This document shows positions 35,206 to 44,200 of a DNA stretch of 64,000 nucleotides, piece by piece. Numbering within the stretch: the first letter of the stretch is position 1; every line of letters begins with the position of its first letter. The notes below the pieces were generated by a model. That model did not search any database. It was not told the origin of the DNA and worked only from the letters and a program-made list of their open reading frames with translations. This DNA is from Alphaproteobacteria bacterium (lineage in GTDB: Bacteria; Pseudomonadota; Alphaproteobacteria; UBA9219; RFNS01), in contig JBBCGY010000001.1 in assembly GCA_037200005.1 (NCBI GenBank), forward strand, positions 1,379,103 to 1,443,102, read 5' to 3'. The position numbers were made by a program, and so were the translations under genes.

Positions 35206-35991
35206 TTATCTAAGCTGGTTAAGCGCGGACAGCATATCGTCCGCGGATTTGATCACGCGCGAATTCATCTCATAGGCGCGCTGCGCGGTGATGAGATTGG
35301 TCAGTTCCTGAACGATATCCACGTTGGATTTTTCCAGCGATCCCTGCAGCAATTTGCCGAAGCCGGCGGCCAGCGGATTGCCGGTGGTGGCGGTTCCCGA
35401 AGCCGGGGTTTCGCGCAGCAGATTGTCGCCAATGGCTTCCAGCCCGGCGGGGTTGGCGAAATTGGCCAGCTGAATCTGTCCGAGGTTGCTCAAGCTCACC
35501 TGGCCGTCGATCTTGGCAAAGACCTGGCCCGAGGAATTGACCGTAATGTCAATCGTGTCGGCCGGCACGGTGATGTTGGGAACGATCTGATAGCCGTCGC
35601 TGGTAACGATCTGTCCCGTGGAATTCAATTGCAGCGAACCGGCGCGGGTATAGGCCGTGGTGCCGTCGGGAAGCTGGATTTGCAAAAATCCTTTGCCGCT
35701 GACGGCGAGATCAAGAGAATTGCCGGTCTGCTCGATGCTGCCCTGCAGGTTGATGCGGTAAACGGAACCCGTCGCGACGCCGTTGCCGATCTGGATGCCG
35801 GTCGGCACGACGGTGCCGGTGTCGGAAGACTGCGAGCCGGGGCGGCGGACGTTCTCGTAAAGCAAATCTTTGAATTCCGCCCGCTGGCGCTTAAAGCCCA
35901 CGGTCGTGATATTGGCGATGTTGTTCGAGATGACTTCCACATTCATCTGCTGCGCCAGCATGCCCGTAGCGCCGATTGCCATTGCTCTCAT
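35206..35991 (-). CDS. flgG: Flagellar distal rod protein FlgG
   Basis: Forms the distal rod. 261 residues: ATGMLAQQMNVEVISNNIAN at the N-terminus (coiled region with the NNIAN motif), TVGFKRQRAEFKDLLYENVR with the FlgG-specific insert, GFLQIQLPDGTTAYTRAGSL, and NVDIVQELTNLITAQRAYEM at the C-terminus. Confidence 0.96.
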   Translation of the reverse strand: MRAMAIGATGMLAQQMNVEVISNNIANITTVGFKRQRAEFKDLLYENVRRPGSQSSDTGTVVPTGIQIGNGVATGSVYRINLQGSIEQTGNSLDLAVSGKGFLQIQLPDGTTAYTRAGSLQLNSTGQIVTSDGYQIVPNITVPADTIDITVNSSGQVFAKIDGQVSLSNLGQIQLANFANPAGLEAIGDNLLRETPASGTATTGNPLAAGFGKLLQGSLEKSNVDIVQELTNLITAQRAYEMNSRVIKSADDMLSALNQLR

Positions 35992-36009
35992 TGTTCCGCT
36001 CCTATCCTA

Positions 36010-36732
36010 CTAAGCCATAACCCTGCCCAAGACGCGGACCGCATTCCGTATCCGGTCATTTTCATTCTGCAGGAGTGTCTGCGTCTGCTGATAAGCCCGC
36101 ACCACTTCCGTAACCTTCGTCATTTCCACCACGGCGTTTACGTTCGACTGCTCGATCATGCCCTGCGCCACTTTCGTGTCCGTCGCCGGCGTCGCCTTTT
36201 CGGAGGCCTGATACAGATTGTGGCCGGTTTCGACCATGTCCTGTTCATGAGCGAAATTGACGACCTGAAGCTGGCCGACCTCGCCTTTATCGGTGGTGAT
36301 GCGCCCGGTCTGATCGACATGAAGGGCGCTGGCGTCGTTGGGAATATTCAGCGCCTGGCCGCCGGCGCTGAGCACCTGGTTGCCGTCCTGGGTCACGATG
36401 TTGCCGTCGTTATCGAGGACGAAGGAACCGGCGCGGGTGTATTGCACGCCCTGAGGCGTCCGGACCGCGAAATAGCCCTTGCCCTGCAAGGCCATATCCA
36501 GTTCGTTGCCGGTGTTGACCGTCGATCCCGGAGTCGTGTTGCGCAACGTGGCGCGATTGACGACAAAATTGATTTTATCGCCGAATTTGGGTTCGCTGAC
36601 ATAGGTCTCGAATGAAACCTGCTGGCTCTTATAGGCAGTCGTATTGGCGTTGGCGACGTTATTGGCCAGCACTTCCATCTGCCGCTCTAAAGCGGTTTGC
36701 CGTGACAATAAGATCAGACTGGCGCTTTCCAT
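36010..36732 (-). CDS. flgF: Flagellar proximal rod protein FlgF
   Basis: Proximal rod protein. 240 residues from ATG 36732, chosen because AGGG lies 7 bases before it and the product then starts MESASLILLSRQTALERQME, like other FlgF. NVANANTTAYKSQQVSFETY, GYFAVRTPQGVQYTRAGSFV and EQSNVNAVVEMTKVTEVVRA complete the fold. First gene of the flgFGAH operon; a sigma-54 promoter lies about 57 bases upstream. Confidence 0.94.
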   Translation of the reverse strand: MESASLILLSRQTALERQMEVLANNVANANTTAYKSQQVSFETYVSEPKFGDKINFVVNRATLRNTTPGSTVNTGNELDMALQGKGYFAVRTPQGVQYTRAGSFVLDNDGNIVTQDGNQVLSAGGQALNIPNDASALHVDQTGRITTDKGEVGQLQVVNFAHEQDMVETGHNLYQASEKATPATDTKVAQGMIEQSNVNAVVEMTKVTEVVRAYQQTQTLLQNENDRIRNAVRVLGRVMA

Positions 36733-36787
36733 TTTTCTGCCCTGAACCTGATGCATGCCGCCATCGGCCATGCTTCCGCGAATACAG

Positions 36788-36806
36788 ATGCATGGATCGT
36801 GCCAAT
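36788..36806 (-). promoter_or_regulatory. Sigma-54 promoter of the flgFGAH operon
   Basis: The minus strand reads TTGGCACGATCCATGCAT. GG and GC are exactly 10 bases apart, and only one fixed position of the TGGCACG-N4-TTGCA consensus differs (ATGCA). The flagellin promoter has the same TTGGCACG element. It predicts a start about 45 bases upstream of flgF. Confidence 0.77.
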
Positions 36807-36953
36807 TAAATATTGTTTATATTCAACAAGTTACAATGGATCGTGACCACCGGCGATGGCAGCAATGGCCTGGATTGGGACGTGAAAGCGGAAGATTTTG
36901 CCGAATACCGGAGGCGGCTTGATTAAGACGCCTAACCGACTCTCAATCACTTT

Positions 36954-36961
36954 TTAACCAT
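36954..36961 (+). promoter_or_regulatory. Possible CtrA half-site upstream of fliL
   Basis: TTAACCAT is a half-site form bound by the cell-cycle regulator CtrA in Caulobacter, where the fliLM operon is a CtrA target. No second TTAA at the standard 7-base spacing is present, so the call is weak. Confidence 0.28.
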
Positions 36962-37041
36962 ACCGGCGCTTAATGATGCCAAGACGGAGAGCAACCCGGC
37001 CGGTATTGGGGGACGCGCTCTTTATGTCAAAGGAGTTGACA

Positions 37042-37638
37042 GTGGCGCAAGAAAAAGGCGCGGCCAAAAAGAATGATGGCCCTGAAGAGGATAAGGCTGC
37101 GTCCGAAGCGGACGAAGGCACGGACGCGACTGTCGGCGAAGACGGCGAGATCGAGCTTAAAACCGGCAGATTCGGCGGCAAGAAGAAAAAGCTTATCATC
37201 ATTGGCGCGGTGGCCGGAGTCTTGCTGCTCGGCGGCGGCGCGGGATTGTATTTCTCGGGAGTTTTCTCGTCGAAAAAAGCCGAGCCCGCCGCGGAAACCG
37301 GACAGCGGCAAGTCAGGGAAAACAAGGACGGCAAGTTTTATTTCTACGATCTCGGCGATCTGATGGTCAATCTGTCGGGCGAAGGCAAGCGGCCCAGTTT
37401 CCTCAAGCTCAAAATCAGCATCGAGCTGGACGACGAAAAAGACAAGGCCATGATGGAACAGATCAAGCCGCGCATTCTGGATAATTTCCAGGTTTATTTG
37501 CGCGAGCTCAGGATGGAAGACCTGAAGGGTTCGGCGGGAATCTACCGGCTGCGCGAGGAACTGTTGCTTCGCGTGACCGAAGCGGCGCATCCGGCGCGCG
37601 TGCGCGACATTCTCATTACTGAAATGCTGGTGCAGTAA
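37042..37638 (+). CDS. fliL: Flagellar basal-body protein FliL (GTG start)
   Basis: Single-pass inner-membrane protein that surrounds and supports the stator. The start is GTG at 37042: AAAGGAG lies 6 bases before it, whereas the in-frame ATGs at 36973 and 37024 have no ribosome site. From there it has 198 residues: an acidic cytoplasmic tail, a membrane helix (KLIIIGAVAGVLLLGGGAGL), and the periplasmic FliL domain (FYDLGDLMVNLSGEGKRPSF, RPRILDNFQVYLRELRMED-like core). The stop overlaps the fliM start (TAATG). Confidence 0.9.
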   Translation: MAQEKGAAKKNDGPEEDKAASEADEGTDATVGEDGEIELKTGRFGGKKKKLIIIGAVAGVLLLGGGAGLYFSGVFSSKKAEPAAETGQRQVRENKDGKFYFYDLGDLMVNLSGEGKRPSFLKLKISIELDDEKDKAMMEQIKPRILDNFQVYLRELRMEDLKGSAGIYRLREELLLRVTEAAHPARVRDILITEMLVQ

Positions 37639-38753
37639 TGGCGGACGAACCCAAAGAGATGACCGAAGAAGAACGCATGGCCGCCGAATGGGCGGCGATG
37701 GCGGAAGAGCCGGCTCCGGGAGAAGCTCCCGCAGCGGGAGCGGAGGGCGCGGATGGAGCGGCGGCCGGCGAGGATGCCGTACCCACCAGGGTTCTGAGCC
37801 AGGAAGAGATCGACAGCCTGCTCGGCTTCGGCGGCGGCGGCGGCGACAAGGACAATTCCGGCATCATGGCGCTCATCAACAGCGCGCTGGTCAATTACGA
37901 ACGCCTGCCGATGCTGGAGGTGGTGTTCGACCGCCTGGTGCGCATGATGTCCACCAGCCTGCGGAATTTTACCTCGGACAATGTGGAAGTCAGTCTCGAC
38001 CATATCTCCAGCGTGCGGTTCGGCGATTACCTGAACTCCATCCCCCTGCCCGCCATGCTGGCGGTGTTCAAGGCGGAAGAATGGGACAATTCCGCGCTGA
38101 TGGTCATCGACAGCGCGATGATCTATTCCATCGTCGACGTGCTGCTGGGCGGAAGGCGCGGCACCTCGGCCATGCGGATCGAAGGGCGGCCCTATACCAC
38201 CATCGAACGCAACCTCGTCGAACGGCTGGTGCGCGTCGTCCTCGCGGATATCAGCAGCGCGTTCGATCCCTTGTCGCCCGTGACGTTCCGCTTCGACCGG
38301 CTCGAAACCAATCCCCGCTTCGCCACGATCGCCCGTCCCGCCAATGCCGCCGTGCTGGCCAAATTGCGGATCGACATGGACGATCGCGGCGGACGCATCG
38401 AAGTCATTATTCCCTATGCCACGCTGGAGCCGATCCGCGAACTGCTGCTGCAGATGTTCATGGGCGAAAAGTTTGGGCGCGATTCCATATGGGAAACCCA
38501 TCTTGGCACCGAGCTCCTGATGACCGACATGGCGATGCACGCCGTGCTGGGCGAGGTAAGCGTCCCGCTCGGCGACGTCATGAACTGGCAGGTCGGGTCG
38601 CAGGTCATGCTCAACGTCAAGGCGGACGACATGATCGAGCTGCGCGCCGGAGAGGTTCCTCTGTTCAGCGGCCGCATGGGACGGCGCAACAACCACATCG
38701 CGGTGCGCGTCGAGCACGCTAATTTCAATCTCGGCAAATCGGAGGGAGCATAA
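37638..38753 (+). CDS. fliM: Flagellar motor switch protein FliM
   Basis: Middle part of the C ring; binds CheY-P. 371 residues. The CheY-binding peptide TRVLSQEEIDSLLGFG is at 50-65, displaced by an acidic/Ala-rich N-terminal extension of about 50 residues, whereas in E. coli it is at the very start. The middle domain (LPMLEVVFDRLVRMMSTSLR, SIPLPAMLAVFKAEEWDNSA, YSIVDVLLGGRRGTSAMRIE) and C-terminal SpoA domain (LGEVSVPLGDVMNWQVGSQV) are intact. Translation is coupled to fliL and to the next gene (TAATGG at both joints). Confidence 0.96.
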   Translation: MADEPKEMTEEERMAAEWAAMAEEPAPGEAPAAGAEGADGAAAGEDAVPTRVLSQEEIDSLLGFGGGGGDKDNSGIMALINSALVNYERLPMLEVVFDRLVRMMSTSLRNFTSDNVEVSLDHISSVRFGDYLNSIPLPAMLAVFKAEEWDNSALMVIDSAMIYSIVDVLLGGRRGTSAMRIEGRPYTTIERNLVERLVRVVLADISSAFDPLSPVTFRFDRLETNPRFATIARPANAAVLAKLRIDMDDRGGRIEVIIPYATLEPIRELLLQMFMGEKFGRDSIWETHLGTELLMTDMAMHAVLGEVSVPLGDVMNWQVGSQVMLNVKADDMIELRAGEVPLFSGRMGRRNNHIAVRVEHANFNLGKSEGA

Positions 38754-39220
38754 TGGAAATCGCCAAATTCGCGCTTGATATCCTGGTGATCGGTTTGCTG
38801 GGCGCGGGCATTTACTTCGCCACGCGGCTCGAAAAGCAGCTGGGCGCGCTTCGGGAAAGCCGCGCCGATATGGAGCGCTTGACCAAAGATTTCGCCAACA
38901 ACGTGGGACGCGCCGAGGCCGGGATCAAGAGCCTCAAACAAGTTGCGCGCGAGTCCGGAGACGATCTGGAAAAACTTCTCGAACGCGCCGTGACCATGCG
39001 CGACGAGCTTCGCTTCGTCGTCGAGCACGCCGATAAATCGGCGGAAAAAGTCAGCGCGCTCAGCTCCCAATTGGCGAGCCAGACGCGCGAGGCGAAAACC
39101 GCCGCGCCGCCTCAACTGCAGGCCGTCGCGACCGAGCATTCTTCCGGCGCGGGCGGACCACGGACGCGGGCGGAGAAAGAATTGTTGCATGCGCTGGAGA
39201 AAATGCGCGAACAGGGATAG
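38753..39220 (+). CDS. Flagellar-operon membrane protein (DUF6468-like)
   Basis: A 155-residue single-pass protein: an N-terminal membrane segment (FALDILVIGLLGAGIYFATR), then a long charged coiled coil (LRESRADMERLTKDFANNVG, DDLEKLLERAVTMRDELRFV). It fits proteins annotated DUF6468 in flagellar operons of Rhodospirillales, as far as memory serves. Start and stop overlap fliM and nearly abut motE, so it is in the operon. Function unknown; the design suggests a periplasmic or cytoplasmic spacer near the motor. Confidence 0.6.
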   Translation: MEIAKFALDILVIGLLGAGIYFATRLEKQLGALRESRADMERLTKDFANNVGRAEAGIKSLKQVARESGDDLEKLLERAVTMRDELRFVVEHADKSAEKVSALSSQLASQTREAKTAAPPQLQAVATEHSSGAGGPRTRAEKELLHALEKMREQG

Positions 39221-39229
39221 GCCTAAAAC

Positions 39230-39961
39230 ATGTTTCGCCTTTTGCAGCCTCGTTATTTCGTCGTCACCGTGATTGTCGCGGCGCTCGCGTTGATGGGCGT
39301 CCGCATCGAGTCCCTGCACGACAGCTTGATTTCCGGCACGGCTTTTACGCCTATCGCCGCCGCGACCGCCGAAGATTCGCCTCCCAAAACCGCGGACAAA
39401 GCTCCTGCGGATGCCGAACAGAAGGCGGAAACGCCCGCTGCCGCTCCCGCCGTCGAGCCGCCCGCGGTCGCCATGCCGACCGCGATGCCGCCGACAGTCG
39501 CCGCGCCTCCCGAAGATTTGAGCGAAGGCGATGTCGAGGTGCTGAAACAGCTATCGGCCCGCCGCGCCCTGCTCGACGAGCGCGAGCAGGAAATGTCCCA
39601 GAAAGTCGCCATTCTTCAAGCGACCGAGATGCGCGTCGATCAAAAAGTGAAGCAAATGGAGACGCTGCACACGCAGCTTAAGGCGATGCTGGGCCAGCTG
39701 GACGAACAGCAGCAGGCGCAGATCGACAATCTCGTCAAAATATACGAGTCGATGAAGCCCAAGGAAGCGGCCAGGATATTTCAAACGCTCGACATGCCGG
39801 TCCTGCTTGGCGTCATGCGGCAGATGAAGCCGGCGCGCAGCGCGCCGATTCTGGCCGAAATGGAGCCGCAAAAAGCCAAGGAAATCACCCTCACCCTCGC
39901 CAAGCAGCATGAGCTTCCGGGGTCGGACGACAAGGAAAGCAACCTGCCCAAAGCTCCCTGA
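39230..39961 (+). CDS. motE: MotE-family stator chaperone (FlbE-like)
   Basis: In rhizobia MotE acts as a periplasmic chaperone for the stator protein MotC. 243 residues: an N-terminal membrane segment (YFVVTVIVAALALMGVRIES), a Pro/Ala-rich linker, a coiled coil (LLDEREQEMSQKVAILQATE) and a C-terminal MgtE_N-like helical domain (QIDNLVKIYESMKPKEAARI, MPVLLGVMRQMKPARSAPIL, ITLTLAKQHELPG). Lies between the DUF6468-like gene and cheY. Confidence 0.82.
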   Translation: MFRLLQPRYFVVTVIVAALALMGVRIESLHDSLISGTAFTPIAAATAEDSPPKTADKAPADAEQKAETPAAAPAVEPPAVAMPTAMPPTVAAPPEDLSEGDVEVLKQLSARRALLDEREQEMSQKVAILQATEMRVDQKVKQMETLHTQLKAMLGQLDEQQQAQIDNLVKIYESMKPKEAARIFQTLDMPVLLGVMRQMKPARSAPILAEMEPQKAKEITLTLAKQHELPGSDDKESNLPKAP

Positions 39962-40102
39962 CGCCTGACGCCCGCTTTCCGTCATCTGACTTAACTTTTT
40001 CTTCAGCATATTCAGCGACATTCGTGGTTTAATAATCGTTGCCTTGCCGTCGCGGACCATGCCGGTCGTGTTGCCGCATAAAAGCAGAAAAGGAGCCCAG
40101 CC

Positions 40103-40489
40103 ATGGCCGTTGATATGAATATGAATATCCTGATCGTCGACGACTACAAGACGATGCTGCGCATCATCAGCAATCTTCTCAAGCAATTGGGATTCAAGAA
40201 CATCGACGAGGCCACCGACGGCAGCGAGGCGTTGCGCAAGCTGCGCGACGGAAATTTCGGCCTGGTCATCTCCGACTGGAACATGGTGCCGATGACGGGG
40301 CTGCAGCTGCTCAAGGAAGTGCGCGCCGACAGCAAGCTCAAGGCGCTGCCCTTCATCATGGTGACGGCGGAAAGCAAGACCGAGAATGTGGTCGAAGCCA
40401 AGACCGCCGGGGTCAGCAATTACATCGTCAAACCGTTCAACGCCGAAACCCTGAAGCAGAAAATAGCTTCGGTATTGGGCGCGTTCTAG
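40103..40489 (+). CDS. cheY: Chemotaxis response regulator CheY
   Basis: A single receiver domain of 128 residues. Acidic pair Asp13-Asp14 (ILIVDDYKTMLRII), phosphorylation site Asp58 (LVISDWNMVPMTGLQLLKEV), switch Thr88 (IMVTAESKTENVVEA) and Lys110 (VSNYIVKPFNAETL) are all in place. AAAAGGAG precedes the ATG. A 141-base gap separates it from motE, so it may have its own promoter. It is followed after 12 bases by cheZ, its phosphatase. Confidence 0.95.
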   Translation: MAVDMNMNILIVDDYKTMLRIISNLLKQLGFKNIDEATDGSEALRKLRDGNFGLVISDWNMVPMTGLQLLKEVRADSKLKALPFIMVTAESKTENVVEAKTAGVSNYIVKPFNAETLKQKIASVLGAF

Positions 40490-40501
40490 GTCCGGGAATT
40501 C

Positions 40502-41158
40502 ATGTCACACCAGCACGACAAGCCCTCGCAGGGCGCGCTGCAAAAGCAAATCAATTCCGCTTTGCAGGAAGCTCAGGAGCCGCTCACGCGCGATCAGGTA
40601 GCGGGCATCATCCGGCAGGTCATCGGCAGCGCCGAGGGCGACCTGGCGGCCACCGACATAAAATTTTATCGCGAAATCGAAGGGCTTGCCCGTTACATCC
40701 ATAACGCGAAGCTTGAAATCGCCTCCATACGCCCTACGGATATCACCACTGAATTCATCCCGAGCGCCACCGACCAGCTCGATGCCGTCGTCGGCTCGAC
40801 GGAGGAAGCGACCAACAAGATCATGGACGAATGCGACGGCATTAGCGCCCTCGCCGGAGAAGTCGGGGGCGAGGCCGGCGAAAAATTGACCGCCTGCGTG
40901 ACGCGGATTTTCGAGGCCTGCAATTTCCAGGATTTGACCGGCCAGCGCATTTCCAAGGTCGTGAACGCGCTGAAGCATATCGACGAGAAGATCAACGCGC
41001 TGATGCAGGCGCTCGGCGATGAAATCGGCAAAGGCGGCGATAGCCTGCCGCCGCCGCCCGCCGAAGACGACGAAGACCCGGAAAAAAAGCTTCTCAACGG
41101 CCCGCAAATGCCGGGACAGGGCGTAAGCCAGGACGACATCGACAAATTATTCGGATAA
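40502..41158 (+). CDS. cheZ: CheY-P phosphatase CheZ
   Basis: Removes phosphate from CheY-P. 218 residues: long helices (ATDQLDAVVGSTEEATNKIM), the active-site stretch EACNFQDLTGQRISKVVNAL with catalytic Gln148, and a C-terminal tail PQMPGQGVSQDDIDKLFG after a Pro/Asp linker. The tail resembles the FliM CheY-binding peptide LSQEEIDSLLG, while E. coli CheZ ends with a differently spelled CheY-binding helix. 53 bases separate it from the next gene. Confidence 0.9.
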   Translation: MSHQHDKPSQGALQKQINSALQEAQEPLTRDQVAGIIRQVIGSAEGDLAATDIKFYREIEGLARYIHNAKLEIASIRPTDITTEFIPSATDQLDAVVGSTEEATNKIMDECDGISALAGEVGGEAGEKLTACVTRIFEACNFQDLTGQRISKVVNALKHIDEKINALMQALGDEIGKGGDSLPPPPAEDDEDPEKKLLNGPQMPGQGVSQDDIDKLFG

Positions 41159-41211
41159 TTCTTATCGTCGATTATAAGTCACCCGTCATCCGTTCTCCGT
41201 GTAGCTCACTC

Positions 41212-44200
41212 ATGACTCGCAGCCTCGCCTCCCTTCTCCTTGCGTTTTTGATGCTGATGCCGCCGGCGTTCGCGGCATCGGCGCCGATCCATGTTACCGT
41301 GCGCGGCGGCGCGCACAGCGATTTCGACCGGATTGTTTTCGACTGGCCGCGAAAGGTCGACTACACGATCAAGCGCGACGGGAAGCAAGTCACGATAACC
41401 TTCTCGACTCCCGCGCAATTCGCGGATGGCGCCGTCAAGACCGCCCGCCTCACCCGCGCGGACGGTTTCGCGCAAGCCGCCGACAACGCCAATAGCCGCT
41501 ACGCTTTTATCGCCGCTACGGCCGCCAAGATCGCGGAATCAAGAAACGGCGCCGCGCTTATTTTCGATATCACCGGCCCGGCCGCCGGCCCCAGCCCGGC
41601 GGCGCAACTCGCTTCGCCGAAGCCCCCCGAAGAATCCAAGGCCGCCAATAAAGCGCCTGCCGCCGTCGCGCCGCTGATGCTGGCCCCTCTCGCCGCCCTG
41701 CCCCCGCCGCCTTCGTTACCCGTCGAGCCGGAAACGCAGCAAGCGGCCAGTGTCCGTCAGCCGGATGCGCCCGCCCCGGCTCCGGCCCCCGCGCCGCTGA
41801 CGCCGGTCGAACGCAACGCGCTCATCCAGAGCAATGCCTCCACCACTCCCCTTGCCGCCAGCCAAATCAAGCTGCCCGCTCCCGGCGAGCCGCCGCTGCT
41901 GGTGCTGCAGATAACGCCCGGCATGCCGCTCGCGCTCGCCGCTTACGCGCGAGGCGGTTATGCCTATCTGATTTTAGAACGCAAGCTGGCGATAGACCAG
42001 AAACAGCTTTTCCCCGGGCAAAATACGCAATTGACGCTGCAGCCTCTGAATCTGCCCACGGCAACCGGGTTTCGCTTTGCGCTGCCGAGCGGCGCCGACC
42101 TTCGGGTAGATCGGAGCGGCAATACCTGGCTTATATATTTGGCCGGAGAGAAGCGCCATGTGCCGGTGACATTGAGCCTGCAAGCCGAGCCCAATTACGC
42201 TTTGGGGCCGCGCCTGCTGCTGCCGATCGTCAACCCGCCGGAGGTGATTCATTTCTACGATCCGGTCATCGGCGACGAATTGTCGATCCTGCCCCTGATC
42301 AATCCGGGCGATGCGATGACCACGGCCCGCGATTTCGCCGATTTGACCGTCCTGTCTTCGACGCAGGGATTGGTCGTCGCCCATAAGAGCGACAAGCTCG
42401 CGGTTCGCAAGGTGGCCAACGGCGTCGAAATCGCCGCCGAGGGAGGATTGCGGCTTTCGCCGGTGGAGGATACCGGCGCGGCGCCCCGGCTCGATGTCGG
42501 CCGCGCCTCGAACCACGCGCTCATGTTCGATTTCAACGGCTGGCGCGGCCTGGCCGGCGAAGACTTCAACAGAGCCCGCCAGCGCCTGCTGCAAAATATA
42601 GCCGACGTGCCGCCCGTGGAACGCGACCGCGCGCGTCTCGAACTGGCGCGGCTGTATTTCGCTTACGGCTTCGGCGCGGAAGCGCTCGCGCTGCTTAATT
42701 ACGTGGGATTCAAACTTCCCGATCTGTATGGCCGCCCGGAATTCCGCGCCTTGCACGGCGCCTCGCGGATTCTCGCCGGCGACGCCGACGGCGGCATCGC
42801 CGATTTTTCCATGAATGAACTGAACGATGTGGCGGATCGCCCGCTATGGGAAGCGTTCGCACTGGCGGCCAAGCGGGATTACGAGAAGGCGGCGCCTAAA
42901 TTTATCGCCACGATCGGCTTTATCGATGAATTTCCCGCCGCGCTGTTCGCGCGCTTCGCCACGCTGGCGCTGGAAACCATGATCGCGACCGGGCAAATGC
43001 AAAAGGCCGACCAATGGCTGGACAACTGGCGCACTTCCAAACGGCATGACGATTTTCTTCATACGCCCGCGGTCTATTATTTGCACGGCGTGACCTTATA
43101 CGGCGCGGGAGCGCCCGATCTCGCGGTGAAGGAATGGCGCTATGCCGCCGCGAGCACCGACCGCCTCTACCGCACCCGCGCCGAGCTGGCGTTGATCGAC
43201 TATGACACGTCGAAGGGCAAATTGACGGCGGCCTCCGCCGCGCAGCGCCTGGAAGGCCTGCGGTTCGCATGGCGCGGCGACGCCCTGGAATGGGATATCC
43301 TGCGCCGCCTGGGGCAGTATTATTTCGACGCCAAGAAGTTCCGCGAGGGTTTCGCCAATCTCGAGCGCGCGCGCAAGCTCTATCCCGACCTTCCCGGCAA
43401 TGCCGAACTCGGCAGGAAAATGGGCGACGTTTTCCGCGACATCTTCACCACCGATCTCGGCGCGGCGCTGCCGCCGCTCGAATCCTTGTCGCTGTATCAG
43501 GATTACCGCTACCTCATCACCGATGAGACGATGGCGAGGCCGATCATCCGGGCGCTTTCGGAACGGCTGGTGGCGATCGATCTGCTCGATCAGGCCACGC
43601 ATTTGCTCGACGACCTGCAGCGCGACTCCACCGGCACGGAGCGCGCGCAGACCGGCGCGCGCCTTGCCGGAATTTATCTCCTCGACAAGCAGGCGGAAAA
43701 ATCCCTGAATGCGCTCGCCGTAAGCGAGGTCGAGGGCACGCCCGGCAACATCGCGCTTGAGCGCCAATTGCTGAAAGCGCGAGCGCTGATGGAACTCGGA
43801 AAAACCGGCGAAGCAAGCGCGCTGCTGGCGAACCGCAACGACCAGATGGCGCTGTTGCTGCTGGCCGATATAGCCTGGCGCACCAATGACTGGAACGCCG
43901 CGGCCGCTGCGCTGCTTAAAGCGCTTGGTCCGCCTCCGGCAAAAGACACACCGCTCACCGGCGATCAAATTTCGATGGCGGTGCGCGCGGCGACGGCGCT
44001 GGCGCTGGCTGACAACCACGCCGGTTTAGCCAAGCTCGCCGCCGATTTCGGCGGCGGGATGTCGAAAACCCCGCAGAACGAAATTTTCACGCTGCTCACC
44101 CATCCGCAGGAGAGCCGGAACATTCGCGACATCGCGGCCATGGCGATGAGGACGAACGACGTCGATCCGTTCCGCAAATTCCTCGACCGCTACCGCAAGG

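Larger units (their letters stand above)
36733..37041. other. Divergent region between flgF and fliL
   Basis: A 309-base gap. It holds the sigma-54 promoter of flgF, an AT-rich stretch at 36806-36836, a 27-codon frame at 36843-36926 ending DFAEYRRRLD that may be a gene remnant, and a TTAACCAT motif at 36954-36961 upstream of fliL. Confidence 0.5.

Noticed and set aside
37542..38717. A 391-codon minus-strand frame opposite fliM
   Set aside because: Antisense shadow of fliM with His/Asp/Gln-rich composition; no ribosome site or family match.
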